Positions 1 to 11,250 of a stretch of DNA of 64,000 nt are shown in pieces; position 1 is the stretch's first letter; every line of letters starts with the position of its first letter. The notes under the pieces were generated by a model. The model made no database searches. It worked only from the letters and a program-made list of their open reading frames with translations, and was not told where the DNA came from. Origin of the DNA: Trema orientale (taxonomy: Eukaryota > Streptophyta > Magnoliopsida > Rosales > Cannabaceae); assembly GCA_002914845.1 (NCBI GenBank), contig JXTC01000184.1:97941-161940 (forward strand). The letters are read 5' to 3'. A program made the translations under genes and the position numbers.

Positions 1-2
1 TT

Positions 3-1785
3 CCTACTATTGTCGAACAATTTGACAATATTCAAGAACAACAAATCAATGTAAAAACTCCCCATAATGAAACTATGACCAATGAACCTGTAGTAGATGA
101 GTCACAAGGAATAACATTAAGAAAATCTCAACGAAATAGAAAGTCTACTATTCCTAATGACTATATAGTTTATCTTCAAGAGTCAGAAATTGACTTAGGG
201 ATTGACAATGATCCAGTTTTATTTTCACAAGCCGTAGAAAGTATTGATTCTATTAAGTGGATTGATGCTATGAAAGATGAGATAAAATCTATGGATCAAA
301 ATCAAGTTTGGGATCTCGTTGAGTTGCCTGAAGGTTGTAAGAAAGTCGGGTGTAAATGGGTCTTTAAGACTAAACGCGACTCTAATAGCAACATTGAACG
401 ATATAAAGCCAGACTAGTAGCCAAAGGTTTTACTCAGAAGGAAGGCATTGACTATAGGGAGACATTTTCACCTGTCTCTAAGAAAGATTCTTTTAGAATC
501 ATCATGGCATTAGTAGCTCATTTTGATTTAGAGTTACATCAAATGGATGTGAAAACTGCCTTTCTTAATGGAAATTTAGAAGAGGAAGTTTATATGGATC
601 AACCCAAAGGATTTTCATCTGAAGGAAAGGAACACATGGTGTGTAAACTTAATAAGTCAATATATGGACTTAAACAAGCTTCCCGACAATGGTATATTAA
701 ATTTAATGATACCATAACATCTTTTGGATTTAAAGAAAACACTGTTGATCGGTGTATATATGTAAAGATTAGTGGGAGCAAGTTTATTTTTTTGATTCTG
801 TATGTTGATGATATACTGCTTGCTGCTAATGATCTTAGTTTATTACATCAAACTAAGAATTTTCTCTCAAAGAACTTCGAAATGAAAGATATGGGTGAGG
901 CGTCTTATGTGATAGGAATTGAAATATTCCGTGATAGAACACAAGGATTGTTAGGATTGTCTCAGAAAGCATATATAAATAAAGTTTTAGAGAGATTTAA
1001 GATGGAAAAATGTTCAGCAGGAATAGTTCCAATTCAGAAGGGAGATAAATTTAGTCTCATGCAATATCCAAAGAATGAATTGGAACGTAGACAAATAGAA
1101 AATATTCCTTATGCATCTATTGTTGGAAGCTTAATGTATGCACAAACTTGTACCAGGCCAGATATCAATTTTGCTGTCCGAATGATGGGCAAGTATCAAA
1201 GTAATCCAGGAATGGACCATTGGAAAGCTGCCAAGAAGGTGCTAAGGTATTTGCAAGGAACAAAAGACTATATGCTCACCTATAGACGATCTGAAAGTGA
1301 TCTAGAGGTGATTAGGTATACAGATTCAGACTTTGCGGGATGTCTTGATAACAGAAAGTCCACTTTTGGCTACTTATTCCTTTTAGCTGGAGGAGTAGTC
1401 TCATAAAAAAGTGGAAAAACAGTCTATCATTGCTGCATCTACGATGGAAGCTGAGTTTGTGGCATATTTTGAAGCCACAATTCATAGATTATGGTTGCGG
1501 AACTTTATTTCAGGACTTGGGGTTGTCGATAGTATTGCCAAGCCGCTGAAAATTTATTGTGATAATGCCGCAACAGTCTTCTTCTCAAAAAACGACAAGT
1601 ATTCTAAAGGTGTTAAACACATGAAATTAAAATACTTTGTTGTTGAAGAAGAAGTTCAGAAACAAAGGGTGTCAATTGAGCATTTAAGCACAAACCTAAT
1701 GATTGCAGATCCATTAACTAAAGGGCTAACGCTAAAGATATTTAGTGAACATATTGAAAGAATGGGTCTAGGACGTAGTATTTGA
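3..1785 (+). pseudogene. copia pol fragment: reverse transcriptase and RNase H, broken
   Basis: The reading frame is already open at base 3, so the Met at 75 is not a true start. Counting from that Met, the copia RT core begins near residue 108 (RYKARLVAKGF), the first catalytic Asp is in MDVKTAFLNG (about D158) and the YVDD box is at 243-246. The frame ends in TAA at 1404-1406, where the family normally has Trp before the RNase H linker. Coding then resumes at 1411 in a shifted frame with the RNase H segment (ASTMEAEF, YCDNAA, a histidine motif near KHMKLKYF, and DPLTKGL). One nonsense change plus one small indel therefore separate the two domains. Polymerization and RNA degradation for retrotransposition are the family roles; this copy cannot make an intact polyprotein. 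Confidence 0.9.
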
Positions 1786-2159
1786 TATATTAGTATTATG
1801 ATTATTTATTTGACACTCTGAGCTCATTTATGCGTTTCTGATATTTCCTGTTTTCTTATTTTGTATACATAATTGTTTAGATTAATAATAACAGGAATAG
1901 TCTTTAATAGACATTAGTGATTGGACCATTACTGATATTCTCACTAATAGGTCATATTGGATTAAAAGCTAATGCTGTGGTACATGGAAGGAATTATATC
2001 GAAATTGTGATATATGACCGCCATGACTCACTTTAGTTTTTGGCTCAACTATGATATATGTTATTGACCAACTAATAAGAAATTTAAATTTATGATACGC
2101 GTATTATGTTTATTTATTAAACCATAAAGAAAATATATCACATAGGCCAAGTGGAAGAA

Positions 2160-2624
2160 TGTTAGATTTATTTATATATGACCTATGTGATTTTAATAAA
2201 TTAATATTGTATTTATCAATATTAATTAGATGGTTTAATAATATTAAGTGTATTTAAATTTCTATGGGTCAATGAAGAGTTGTAACTCTTCAAAATAACG
2301 TAACTCTTCATGAACAGTTATATCTGATGGAAAAGAGTTGTAACTCTTTTCAAAACAATGCAACTCTTATGAAGAGACATATCTGATAGAAAATATGTCC
2401 TAAGAGTTGTAACTCTTAGAAAACAATGTAACTCTTCATGAACAGACATATCTGATGGAAAATATGTCTTAAAGTATTTAAATGGAATCTGGTCCTCTCT
2501 CCAACCATTATCAGAATTATACGTATTCCATCACTAAACGTATTATTATTAAGTATAAAGGGTTAAGGGAGAGAAACTCAGAATTCTGCATCAAAATTGT
2601 TTGGTAGTTTAAAGTTTAATTACA
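2160..2624 (+). repeat. 3' LTR of the copia element
   Basis: A purine-rich tract (GGCCAAGTGGAAGAA) ends just before TGTTAGATTT, the usual layout of polypurine tract then LTR in copia elements. The LTR is about 465 bp and AT-rich, contains a triplicated palindromic module, and ends in a proposed TTACA. The right end is less certain than the left. Confidence 0.6.
2275..2475 (+). repeat. three tandem palindromic modules inside the LTR
   Basis: Three copies of a 58-70 bp unit start near 2275, 2333 and 2402. Each has a near-perfect palindrome AAGAGTTGTAACTCTT followed by a spacer with a second AACTCTT and an ATATCTGATGGAAAA-like end. Repeated palindromes in a U3 region are typical of retroelement enhancer or regulator-binding arrays; that function is inferred. 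Confidence 0.7.
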
Positions 2625-5600
2625 ATGGATCCAGGTATGTCTATTGCCTATGTTCTAATTGTGAAAATCATGAGTTCTAAGATCATTTGGAATTATTAAT
2701 TATATGCATAATAGGATTTTGCATAATTAAGAAAAACTTACACACTACACTTGTAATGGTATAATAACTCATTATAAAGAATGGATTGAGAGGGTGATAA
2801 GTGAAAAATGGCTTAAGCAAAGGACTTAAAAAAGTATATTGTGAATTCCATGTCCTGAAGCAATCCAATAATTAACTTTAACAAAAGAATTTTGTCATTT
2901 GATTTATTTAATTTTTTTTAGAGGGATGAAAGACGAGAGGATTTGAATTTAAGGTGTTGGTCTAGTTCCTAATCAAGTTAAATTGGTGGCTACAAATTTA
3001 TCATTTACCTATAACAAAACTTGTTGGTGTGTATTGTCAACATGTTGAAGTCCTTAATGAACTTCGTCCTTGAGAATAGAGGGAGACACGATTTTGCAGA
3101 GGATCCATGATTATATTGTTGAAATATTCGAACCACCATTTCCTATGCATTTAAATTTAATCGATAAGTTGATTCGAACCACCATTTCCCATGCATTACA
3201 TCAGATGGATAAGTTTATCTTCAATATTTAAAGTAGTTAGTTACAAGAAAGGATACCCATGATCCTAATTGATCCAATATTTATTCTCTATGCAATATTC
3301 TATCCAAGTTCCATGCAAACAATATAATCCAGTACACGTGTGGTGGAGTGTTGTTAAGAAAGAATAATCTTTTTCAGCCACCAGCATGCAAAGTCAATCA
3401 GGCGATCTTCTTGAAAGTAGTAAATAAGAGTAGTAAACTCCTCCCACATGGTTTTTTTTTTAAATTTTTCTTTTCATTAAATAAATAAGCTAGGTACTAA
3501 ATACGGTGTTTCAGGCTGTTTGCCAAGAAAAAATAATAATAATAATAAACGCAAGTGATTCCTAATCCTAGGGTAATTTAAGTAATTGAGTAGCATTTTT
3601 TTTTAAAAAAAAAATTTGGGAGGATTAGAATTTATTGGGGCATGCTCTCTCTCTTTTCTCTCTTGCTAAATAATATTGTTCCTCATTTTCCCTTCGCTGT
3701 TTTTGTTACATATGCTTTCCACTAGGATTTCACACTTCCATCAAATGTAGCCTTAGAGCATATTTACTGACCCAAAATAAAAATGATTGTAAATGGAAAG
3801 GGTTGAGAATGGAATTAAAATGAATAAAAAATTAAGTGTCTTTTCCTAATTTTACTAATTATGTGAAGAATTCACCAAATATTATGCTTTAAATGTTTAA
3901 GTAAACATATGAATAGATTAGAAAGAAAACCTTCCTTTATTTCCATTAGTAAAAATTGAGCACTAGGGAAATGAAAAGCATGTTACTACTAGTGAAATTT
4001 TATTTTATTTATTTTTAAAGTAAGTTTTAACAGTTAAGTTTTTAATCAAAAATCTTGTTAAATGTTACATACTATGATCTGGCAATATAAACTCCATAGT
4101 ATCACAAGGTTTATTCCAATTCAAAAAATAAAGATCCTGCAATACCGCTGCATGGCTTTTAGTGCAGAATTTCCCAATTATTCTGACCCAACAAATAATC
4201 TGGTATCATGGTGTGGTATTTGCTAAAAATTTTGCCCATACCTATCCTCCTCCACAATTATTGAAGGAAAAAAAAATAAAAGTCCTCTTCATCTGTCCTC
4301 CTTGCAATAAATTAAAAGGAAAAAAAAACAGAACCGCAAGCAAAACAAAATTGGTCAAGGACTCATTTTTGCAGTCAAGAAGTTGGAGCTGAATTAAGTA
4401 ATAAAACAATTAAGTCCTATAGTTTTTCTGAATATAAATTCAAGTCTCCATTGTATCATCTTCCAAGGGTCAAAACTTACGAACTTCTTATATGGACTTC
4501 AATCAGGATCAAGTCTCAGTCAAAGCCCCATATTATTCAAATAAAAAACTTAGCTAAGCAAAACTAAATCTATCTGGGGGGCTGCAAGAGAAACCGCAAC
4601 ATTTACTGAGGGGGTCAAAACCACAATAGGAACCATATGTGAAATTAAAAGAGAGTCAATTTGGCAAACCCCTCCTCCACCCATGCCATGAGAAGTTGAG
4701 ACTTGACCGCATGCCTCAAGCTAGCATAGCCAATGCAAGAAAAAAAGAAAACTCAAAGTTCTAGAATAGTTTCCTTGTGGTCAAAATAATCAAGGTCGAC
4801 AGAGCCATAACTCAACTTTTTATTTATTATTATTGTTAGCCAAAAAAAAGACCGCACATTTTATTTTATTTTTTTTCCCCACAGAGAAATAAATGGAGTC
4901 AAATGGACAGAAAACCCAACTGTCCTTTTTTCACAGAGCACAAATTTGAGTCAGGATAAGTTTTGATCTGACACTTCCTGGCTGAAAGTTAGCTACTTTA
5001 GACAATGTTTAATAAAACTTTCCATTAGGACTTTGAGTCTTTGACGTTGTTGGTCCTTAATCAGTATATGGGTGCAATGCAGATTTTGATAATCTAGATG
5101 TTAAGTCCAAGCAGGATTCATAATCACCTCTTAGAATGGCTCTAAGCTTTGTCCCAAACTGTAAGAATATAATTTATATATCAGAAAGCAAAAAAAATGG
5201 ATCTATTGTATTAAAAAAAACTTTTCATTTCTATGAGCCACAACCAAATTCTCAGCTAGTAGAATCTACAAGAAGAATCAAATACAAAACAGAGCAAAAC
5301 CTGCAATGCAATTCAGACCAGAAAGGATTGAACGTGTAAATTTTCTTGACAGATGGGCCAAAATGGACACTATATATAATCATTCACATAAAATCAGATA
5401 TGGCAGTAAGAACCACAATGCCCCGATTATACAACAGCAACAACATAGCCAAAAAAAAAAAAAAAGATAAAAAGAAAAAAACAGCAGCCATGGACTGGGT
5501 AAAGGTCCATTGCATACTCCCCTAAATCTCTTTACACAATATATGGTGAATAAATACAAAGAAACTTTCCTCTTACACATTTTTTTTCTCCTTCTTTTAT

Positions 5601-5715
5601 TTCTTTGCAGCCCCTTCTTCTTGTTCCTCTTCATCTTTCGTTCTTCTCCTCTCAAGTGTCGAATTTGACTGTAAATTCATCGAAATTCCACTAACTGATA
5701 TAACACCAAAACATA
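2625..5715. other. intergenic, no gene seen
   Basis: AT-rich sequence with poly-A and poly-T runs. No long open frame, RNA gene or delimited element stands out. The part next to 5716 (about 5400-5715) is probably 3' UTR and downstream DNA of the ROH1-like gene. Short frames here lack codon bias and family motifs. Confidence 0.6.
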
Positions 5716-6894
5716 CTATTCGGAATAGTTTGTTCTTCCCATGGAGTCAAGCCCTTCTGTACGGCTTCGAACAATTCTATGGAACACTTCCCTGACTTGG
5801 CGTTCCAAAGGGTCCAATCCATTCTTTAAGGCCTCGCAGACTTGAGAAAGCTCCTGAACTCTTTGCCTCACCTCTGCTTCTTTGTCCTCCGTCAATGGGA
5901 ACTGAACCGAATCGGCCAATTCGCTCATAACCCGGGAGCATTTCTCAATCTGATGAATCTCCTTCAAGAGTCCACAAGCGTTCCTCCTGTCCCGCCTCTT
6001 CGATTCCTCCGCGATCCGCTCGTGAAGCGACGTCATGGGGGCGGCCCAGGGAAGGTTCCGGGGGACGACGGGGAAGTGGACTTGGAGGCCACGGTCCTGG
6101 CACGGAATGGCGGCCACGAGAGCCCACATTACAAACAACAAGACCGAATTGATGGTGAAAACGGCGACGGCGAGGCCGCCGGTGGCGACGACCTCGTTCG
6201 CCCTCGGGGCAGCCACGTTGTTGGCGATCGCCTGGAGCTGCCGGGCGGCGGACCAGGACCGCGAGACGCTCCACGACAGAGATCGGAAATGCCCCAGTTG
6301 GCGGTGATCCCTGGTGAAGTTGTTGCGGCCGAAGGAACGGTTGCGGTGAGCGAGCGTGGAGCTCGAATCCTTCTCGTCGAGCATTCCGATCGCCAAATCG
6401 ATAAGCGCCTTCTTCGCCCGGCGGAATTGGCCTTCCCCGAGGCTCCGGTGGCCGTCCAAAGAGACAAGAACAATCTCGAGAAGCTTCTGCCATTGCCTGA
6501 TCTGCTCAATCCCATCCCTGACGGCATTACAAACATCAAGCGCCTTCACGCTCCGCTCGTAGTACTCGGAAACCATCCGATCCAACGGCGGTCTGAGCAC
6601 CATCGACCTGTGATTAAACAGAATAGCCCTGAATTCCTCTTGGCAACAGAGGAAAACATCCAAAAGCTTCCGAACCCACTGGACCGAAAGAAGGTCCTCA
6701 CACCCCACCACCGCAGCCGCCGCCGCCGAAGAAGATGAACACAAGTCAACGAAACGGTCCGCCACCTTCCTCTGAAAAGCTTCGAGCTCGAGCTCGAGAC
6801 CAGTGGCCTCATGATGGCCGCCACCGCCGCCGTCCATGGAACGGCCGATACTCGCCAACCCAGTTGCTGAACCCTGATAATCCGTTGCGGGCAT
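5716..6894 (-). CDS. ROH1/BPS1-like protein (DUF793 family), exocyst-associated
   Basis: Single-exon gene of 392 codons. I start at the Met giving MPATDYQGS, the family's usual N-terminus; an upstream in-frame ATG at 6942 would add 16 Arg-rich residues and is less likely. The protein has a charged alpha-helical N-terminal domain (about 35-175, with [14 protein letters not shown] and [19 protein letters not shown]). A basic Ser/Arg linker follows (about 185-225), then one hydrophobic segment near 240-264 ([25 protein letters not shown]) and a C-terminal helical region ending near [26 protein letters not shown]1 of Arabidopsis interacts with the exocyst subunit EXO70A1 and affects secretion of seed-coat mucilage; a membrane-linked secretory role here is inferred from family. 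The coding part is far GC-richer than its surroundings, which creates long spurious antisense frames. Confidence 0.85.
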   Translation of the reverse strand: MPATDYQGSATGLASIGRSMDGGGGGHHEATGLELELEAFQRKVADRFVDLCSSSSAAAAAVVGCEDLLSVQWVRKLLDVFLCCQEEFRAILFNHRSMVLRPPLDRMVSEYYERSVKALDVCNAVRDGIEQIRQWQKLLEIVLVSLDGHRSLGEGQFRRAKKALIDLAIGMLDEKDSSSTLAHRNRSFGRNNFTRDHRQLGHFRSLSWSVSRSWSAARQLQAIANNVAAPRANEVVATGGLAVAVFTINSVLLFVMWALVAAIPCQDRGLQVHFPVVPRNLPWAAPMTSLHERIAEESKRRDRRNACGLLKEIHQIEKCSRVMSELADSVQFPLTEDKEAEVRQRVQELSQVCEALKNGLDPLERQVREVFHRIVRSRTEGLDSMGRTNYSE

Positions 6895-7420
6895 TCTCAC
6901 ATTGACAAATTCAACCCCTCTTGCTCTCGCTCTCTCTCTCACTATATCTATACAAAATCTCTCTCTCTATATATATATATATATTCCCCCTTTTTTCTTC
7001 CCCCAAATTGAAAATTGTGAATTGGGTATTTGAGCTAATGGAAAATCTGGTGGAGGGCTGGAGTTGATTGTCTTCAAATTGGAGATGAGGAGCGAAGGAG
7101 GAGGAGGAAGAAGAAGAAGAAGAAGGGAATTGGGTTTTTTTTAGAGAGAGAAAGAGGAGAGAGAAAGGGGGTGAGATTGATGATGGAAACCCTAATGGGA
7201 GAATTGGGCGTTTTATTGGGGGATAATTGCACCGCGTAATTCTTTTTTTATTTTTTATTTATTTTTTTAAATTGATTTTTGTTATGGTAGTTGGGGAGAC
7301 AAGACAGACTGAGAATTTCAGAAAGAAAGAGTCTTGAGATTGAACCACTCACTCACCCCCTCTTCCTCTCACTCACCACCAAAAAAGTAAGATCACTTAC
7401 TATGTTTGAACAATCTTTTT
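6895..7420 (-). promoter_or_regulatory. 5' leader and promoter region of the ROH1-like gene
   Basis: Directly upstream of the start codon the minus strand is a pyrimidine/purine microsatellite zone: GA/CT and TA runs near 6930-6985, and AAG/GA tracts near 7085-7165. Such CT-rich leaders are common in plant 5' UTRs. No unambiguous TATA box or start site can be fixed by eye. Confidence 0.45.
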
Positions 7421-9548
7421 CCTTTTCCTTTTTCCTAATTTTTTTTATTTAATTTTTAAATTCCATTACTTTCTATTTTTAATTCCACTTTTCATTAATC
7501 GAGATCTTATTCCCTCTCTTTTTATACTACACTGTAGTGTGAACACATGAAAAGATTTACTATGATAATAATTTCTCAACCTAGTTTTTTATTCTTTGGC
7601 AAAAAATAAAATATTATAACTGCAGAAATATATTCTACGGTAGGACCTTCTTATTTTTATAAAATTATACCTCTATATCTAAACCTTCTACAAATATTTA
7701 CTTTTTGTGTTCAAATTGACCAGTAAATTTTACACTGAATGTATAATCCAAATTGAGAATATGTTATTTCTGCTAATAAATAATTAAAATTTAATGTATA
7801 TAATTTGTACATAAAATGTGGAGATATATAATTTTACATAAATTAAAAAATAAAATAAAAATTACAAAAAAACTACACTTTAGATTTTTTATTTTTTTTT
7901 TACAATTAACCCTTACGATATTAACTGGCAGTGATTTGAACCAAAATGACTTTTATAGGAAAATTACATGAGGAGGAGTTACTATGATATGAGTTTGCTA
8001 GTTATTTATTATTAACCAAAAAAAAAAGTTTTTATTTGCGACATTGACTAGGAGTGATTTGAGCCAAAATGACTTAAATGGGAAAATTACATGAGGAGGA
8101 ATGCAAAATTTACCCTTTCTCTTATTTTTTCCACTCAACTTTCATGAGTGGTCGTGCCTCACTATTTCACATTGATTCTAATACACTATTTCGCTATTAA
8201 ATAATGCTGTAAAATATATAAAAATCCATATATTAAGAAATGAGATATAAGGACGGAAAAATAAAGAGTTTAATAATTCTCATTATAATAGTAGTGACAG
8301 ATAATCACTATATTTACCACTATGAATATTATATCTTTTCTAATACCATAATATTGTGGCAACAGATCACTAATATAATACCTACATATCAACTATATAT
8401 CACAATATTATCATTTTGTCATATGAAATATAGAATTTATTATTTAAAAAAAAATACTTCTAGAAAAGCCATTGTACCCAAAACACGACTAGTCAGATCC
8501 ATTTCCCTTTTTTTCCAACAATGAAAAAATATATATAAATTAACGTGGCAAACTAATGTGTATGATTTTTAACCCATATTTTATCTCAAAATAAAAGCAT
8601 ATTAGTAAACAATAATGATTAAAAAAATAAAATCATATTAGGTAGTGCAAAATTTAGTAAAAAAAGTTGGTCTATAACATTATCAAAGTAATAACGTACT
8701 TTTTATCCTTTTTATTTTGAACTAATGGAGCATTTTTTCTTCTTTTTTTCCTTCTCTTTTTTTTTTTTTTTTTCTTTGAAAGGATTGGGCCATTTCTTTT
8801 GGGTTGTGTTAAAAATCAAAGTTCTGCGAATTCGTTATGCGTTTGAATCCTTTAAATTTTATACCGCCTCCGTTTAGTTTGTGTTTAAATGTCGTATAAT
8901 CATACATGTTATAAGAATTATGCTACAAGTAATCATGTTGGTTTTCTAGATTTATTATTATACTTTTTCTGAAAGAATCTATTATTGTTATTCTCTTTTT
9001 AATTAAATTTTTAAGATGGTACAATAATTATGCAACGATGGACCAAAATACTTACTCAATAAAATAATAAAATTACTCAATAAAATATGCCCAAAATATT
9101 TACTCAACGATGGTACAATAATATACTATAAAACATGCACTTGATGTTATAATTATACAACGATGGACCACAATATTTATAAGAAAAAAAATATCAAGAG
9201 CACATTTTATTGAGTATATCCTATTACTCTGAAAAAAATAAAAAATGAATGTTCTGTTTTATCAAGTGGCAATTAACAATTTTTATTACAATATTACTAT
9301 TATCAAAAATTCGGTCAACATTACTGTTAAGCCTTTTATATTGCAGGTGCAGCATTGAGTAATATCTGCCTAATATATTGTTACATCCACCCAAGTGATA
9401 TGAATATGTGATAATCCGCCATCTCAAAATAAGCATTAATGTCTCTACGACATCCAATTTTTCAATTTAAAGTGTACATATAATTTGAAATGTACGAATC
9501 CGTTAGCATTAAAATAAATAAATAAATAATGCCATAAGTTAGTATTCC

Positions 9549-9583
<35 letters not shown>

Positions 9584-10679
9584 ATAACCATCCAACTAGA
9601 AAATCATGTTGAAAACCTATGTGTTCCCGATTATGTTATAGTTCTCGGTTGTTGTCGTACATTGATCAATATGAATATTACTTATTTGAATAAACTTTGT
9701 TCGAAGCTACACCCGAATGATCGATAGGAATAAGTTGAGATGATGAACAGAAATACTAGTAACATATGAACTTGGATCATCTATTTATATGCAATTTTTC
9801 TTGTGTCGTACTCTATGTACGCCAATAAATTACGTACACATCAACAAATTCACTTACGAATTTTGTAAATTTATATGTACTTAAGAATTACAATTATTAA
9901 AGTAAAAAAATTAATTATAATTACTACGTCAGTGACAATATAATTAATTGATTTAGAGTAAGACAAAAAAAAAGACTTATTTTGATAAACTTATAGTGTA
10001 CACGAGATCACTCAAAAGCATTATATCTACTATGGTTAAATATCACGTTTAACTATGTATTTTCATAAAACTTAAAAATAACCCTCAATTAATTGGAGAA
10101 AAAAAAATCCTCCATCTTTTTTTATTCATCAAACTTTAAATGATTTTTTTGGGGTGAAAGACAATAATCCTTTGGTTTTTTTTTAAAGGAATTTTTGGGT
10201 ATTGACATCTAAATAACTCTTCAAAAAAATATATCTTAAAAATTATTGCCAAACAAATAAATCATCAACATGAAAGAAAATGTGATTTTTAACTAATTAG
10301 ATAATGCGGTGAGATTTTTCAAAACAATGTAGGAATATTTAAATTTTTCACATTATAAAATTGACAAAAAAAAAAAGCATACGTGATATATAACTATAAG
10401 TATATATATTTTTCATGTTTAGAAAAATAGATGAGATAGTTTTAAGCAAGTATTGTGAAAACAAAGCAAAATTCTGTTATTAATAAATGGGTTGTTTTTG
10501 GAAGTCCCTATTGTACTCAGAATACCCGTTTAGGAAATATTACCTTTATATGTGGTATTTCATATTTGGTATCTTTTTCCACACGGACCATACACGGCCT
10601 TGACACGCCACCTTTTTGCATTTTTCTTTCAATTTTTTTTTTTTAATTTTTTAATTTTTTGAATGTTAAGTAGAAGCAC
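7421..10679. other. AT-rich intergenic, no gene seen
   Basis: Very AT-rich, with a 31-base A run at about 9552-9582 and many short homopolymers. Apart from a two-copy repeat at 7924-8100, nothing is supportable. Confidence 0.6.
7924..8100. repeat. two diverged tandem copies of a 117-bp segment
   Basis: The block from TGGCAGTGATTTGAACC to the ACATGAGGAGGAG end (first copy near 7927) recurs from about 8044 with TAGGAGTGATTTGAGCC. Both copies contain CCAAAATGACTT and GGAAAATTACATGAGGAGGA. A similar GGGCCAAAATGACTTTTG stretch occurs in the C modules of the ncRNA array near 34885 and 37976. Confidence 0.6.
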
Positions 10680-11250
10680 TTTGTGGACATCCTAGAAAGC
10701 TAGGCGCTGATCTCAATGAATTGTCAGCCGTCGATTTAGAATAGCACTTTCGCGGATCAACACCACCTACTGTCACAGTCGCCGCCGTACAACGCACCAT
10801 TTGCACTGTTTCTTACTTTCTGAGCTTTGTTTCCGTTACCCCACTGTCCTCTGGGGACCGGTGTAACGGGAAGCCGTCGTGGCGCCACGTGTTGGTGCAG
10901 CCTTTGTTCTCTGGCACGTGGGCCCCACGAAAGACACAGTCTCTCTGATATGGGGTTCACACGTGGAAGGCCGAGTCTCCGTTGGCGCGTAGAGCGACTC
11001 CTTCCTCTTTCGTCTTTTGCTTCTAGAAATGTTAAAGTGACAGATCGATGACGTGGCGTGGTTTGGCTTGTGTGAAATGACGGAATACCCCTATTGAAAG
11101 AACAGGTAAAGGGAGGGGAGGGGGTCTGTACTCTGTCATTTTCGAAGTTGGAATCGAAGTGCCTCCCCGCTGGTAGGTCCCTGTTATGAAGTCCTTGGTC
11201 AGAGTTTTTGGGACCTTGAGATTGGGAAGTGGGCCACCACAAACATTTAT
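10680..11250. promoter_or_regulatory. GC-richer island with clustered G-boxes, no credible gene
   Basis: In otherwise AT-rich DNA this 570-bp block has CACGTG at 10886-10891, 10915-10920 and 10960-10965, and an ABRE-like ACGTGGC at 11051-11057. CACGTG is the core bound by bZIP and bHLH factors, and clusters of it with ACGTGGC typify ABA- or light-responsive plant promoters. The frames across the block (161 and 74 codons) are low-complexity and match nothing I know. It could be the promoter of an unrecognised transcript, or a relic promoter. Confidence 0.4.

Larger units (their letters stand above)
1..2624 (+). mobile_element. Ty1/copia retrotransposon, 3' part only
   Basis: The window opens inside the pol region of a copia-type LTR retrotransposon and runs through reverse transcriptase, RNase H, a noncoding tail, a polypurine-like tract near 2143-2158 and a 3' LTR. 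The gag, protease and most of the integrase region, together with the 5' LTR, lie outside the window. The element is dead: pol carries a stop and a frameshift between reverse transcriptase and RNase H. The right boundary at about 2624 is inferred from a terminal ACA matching the TGT start of the LTR. The target duplication cannot be tested without the left end. Confidence 0.85.

Noticed and set aside
5842-6738. 298-codon plus-strand frame
   Set aside because: It lies antisense within the GC-rich ROH1-like exon, has a Pro/Arg-rich composition and no motif; the minus-strand frame carries the family features.
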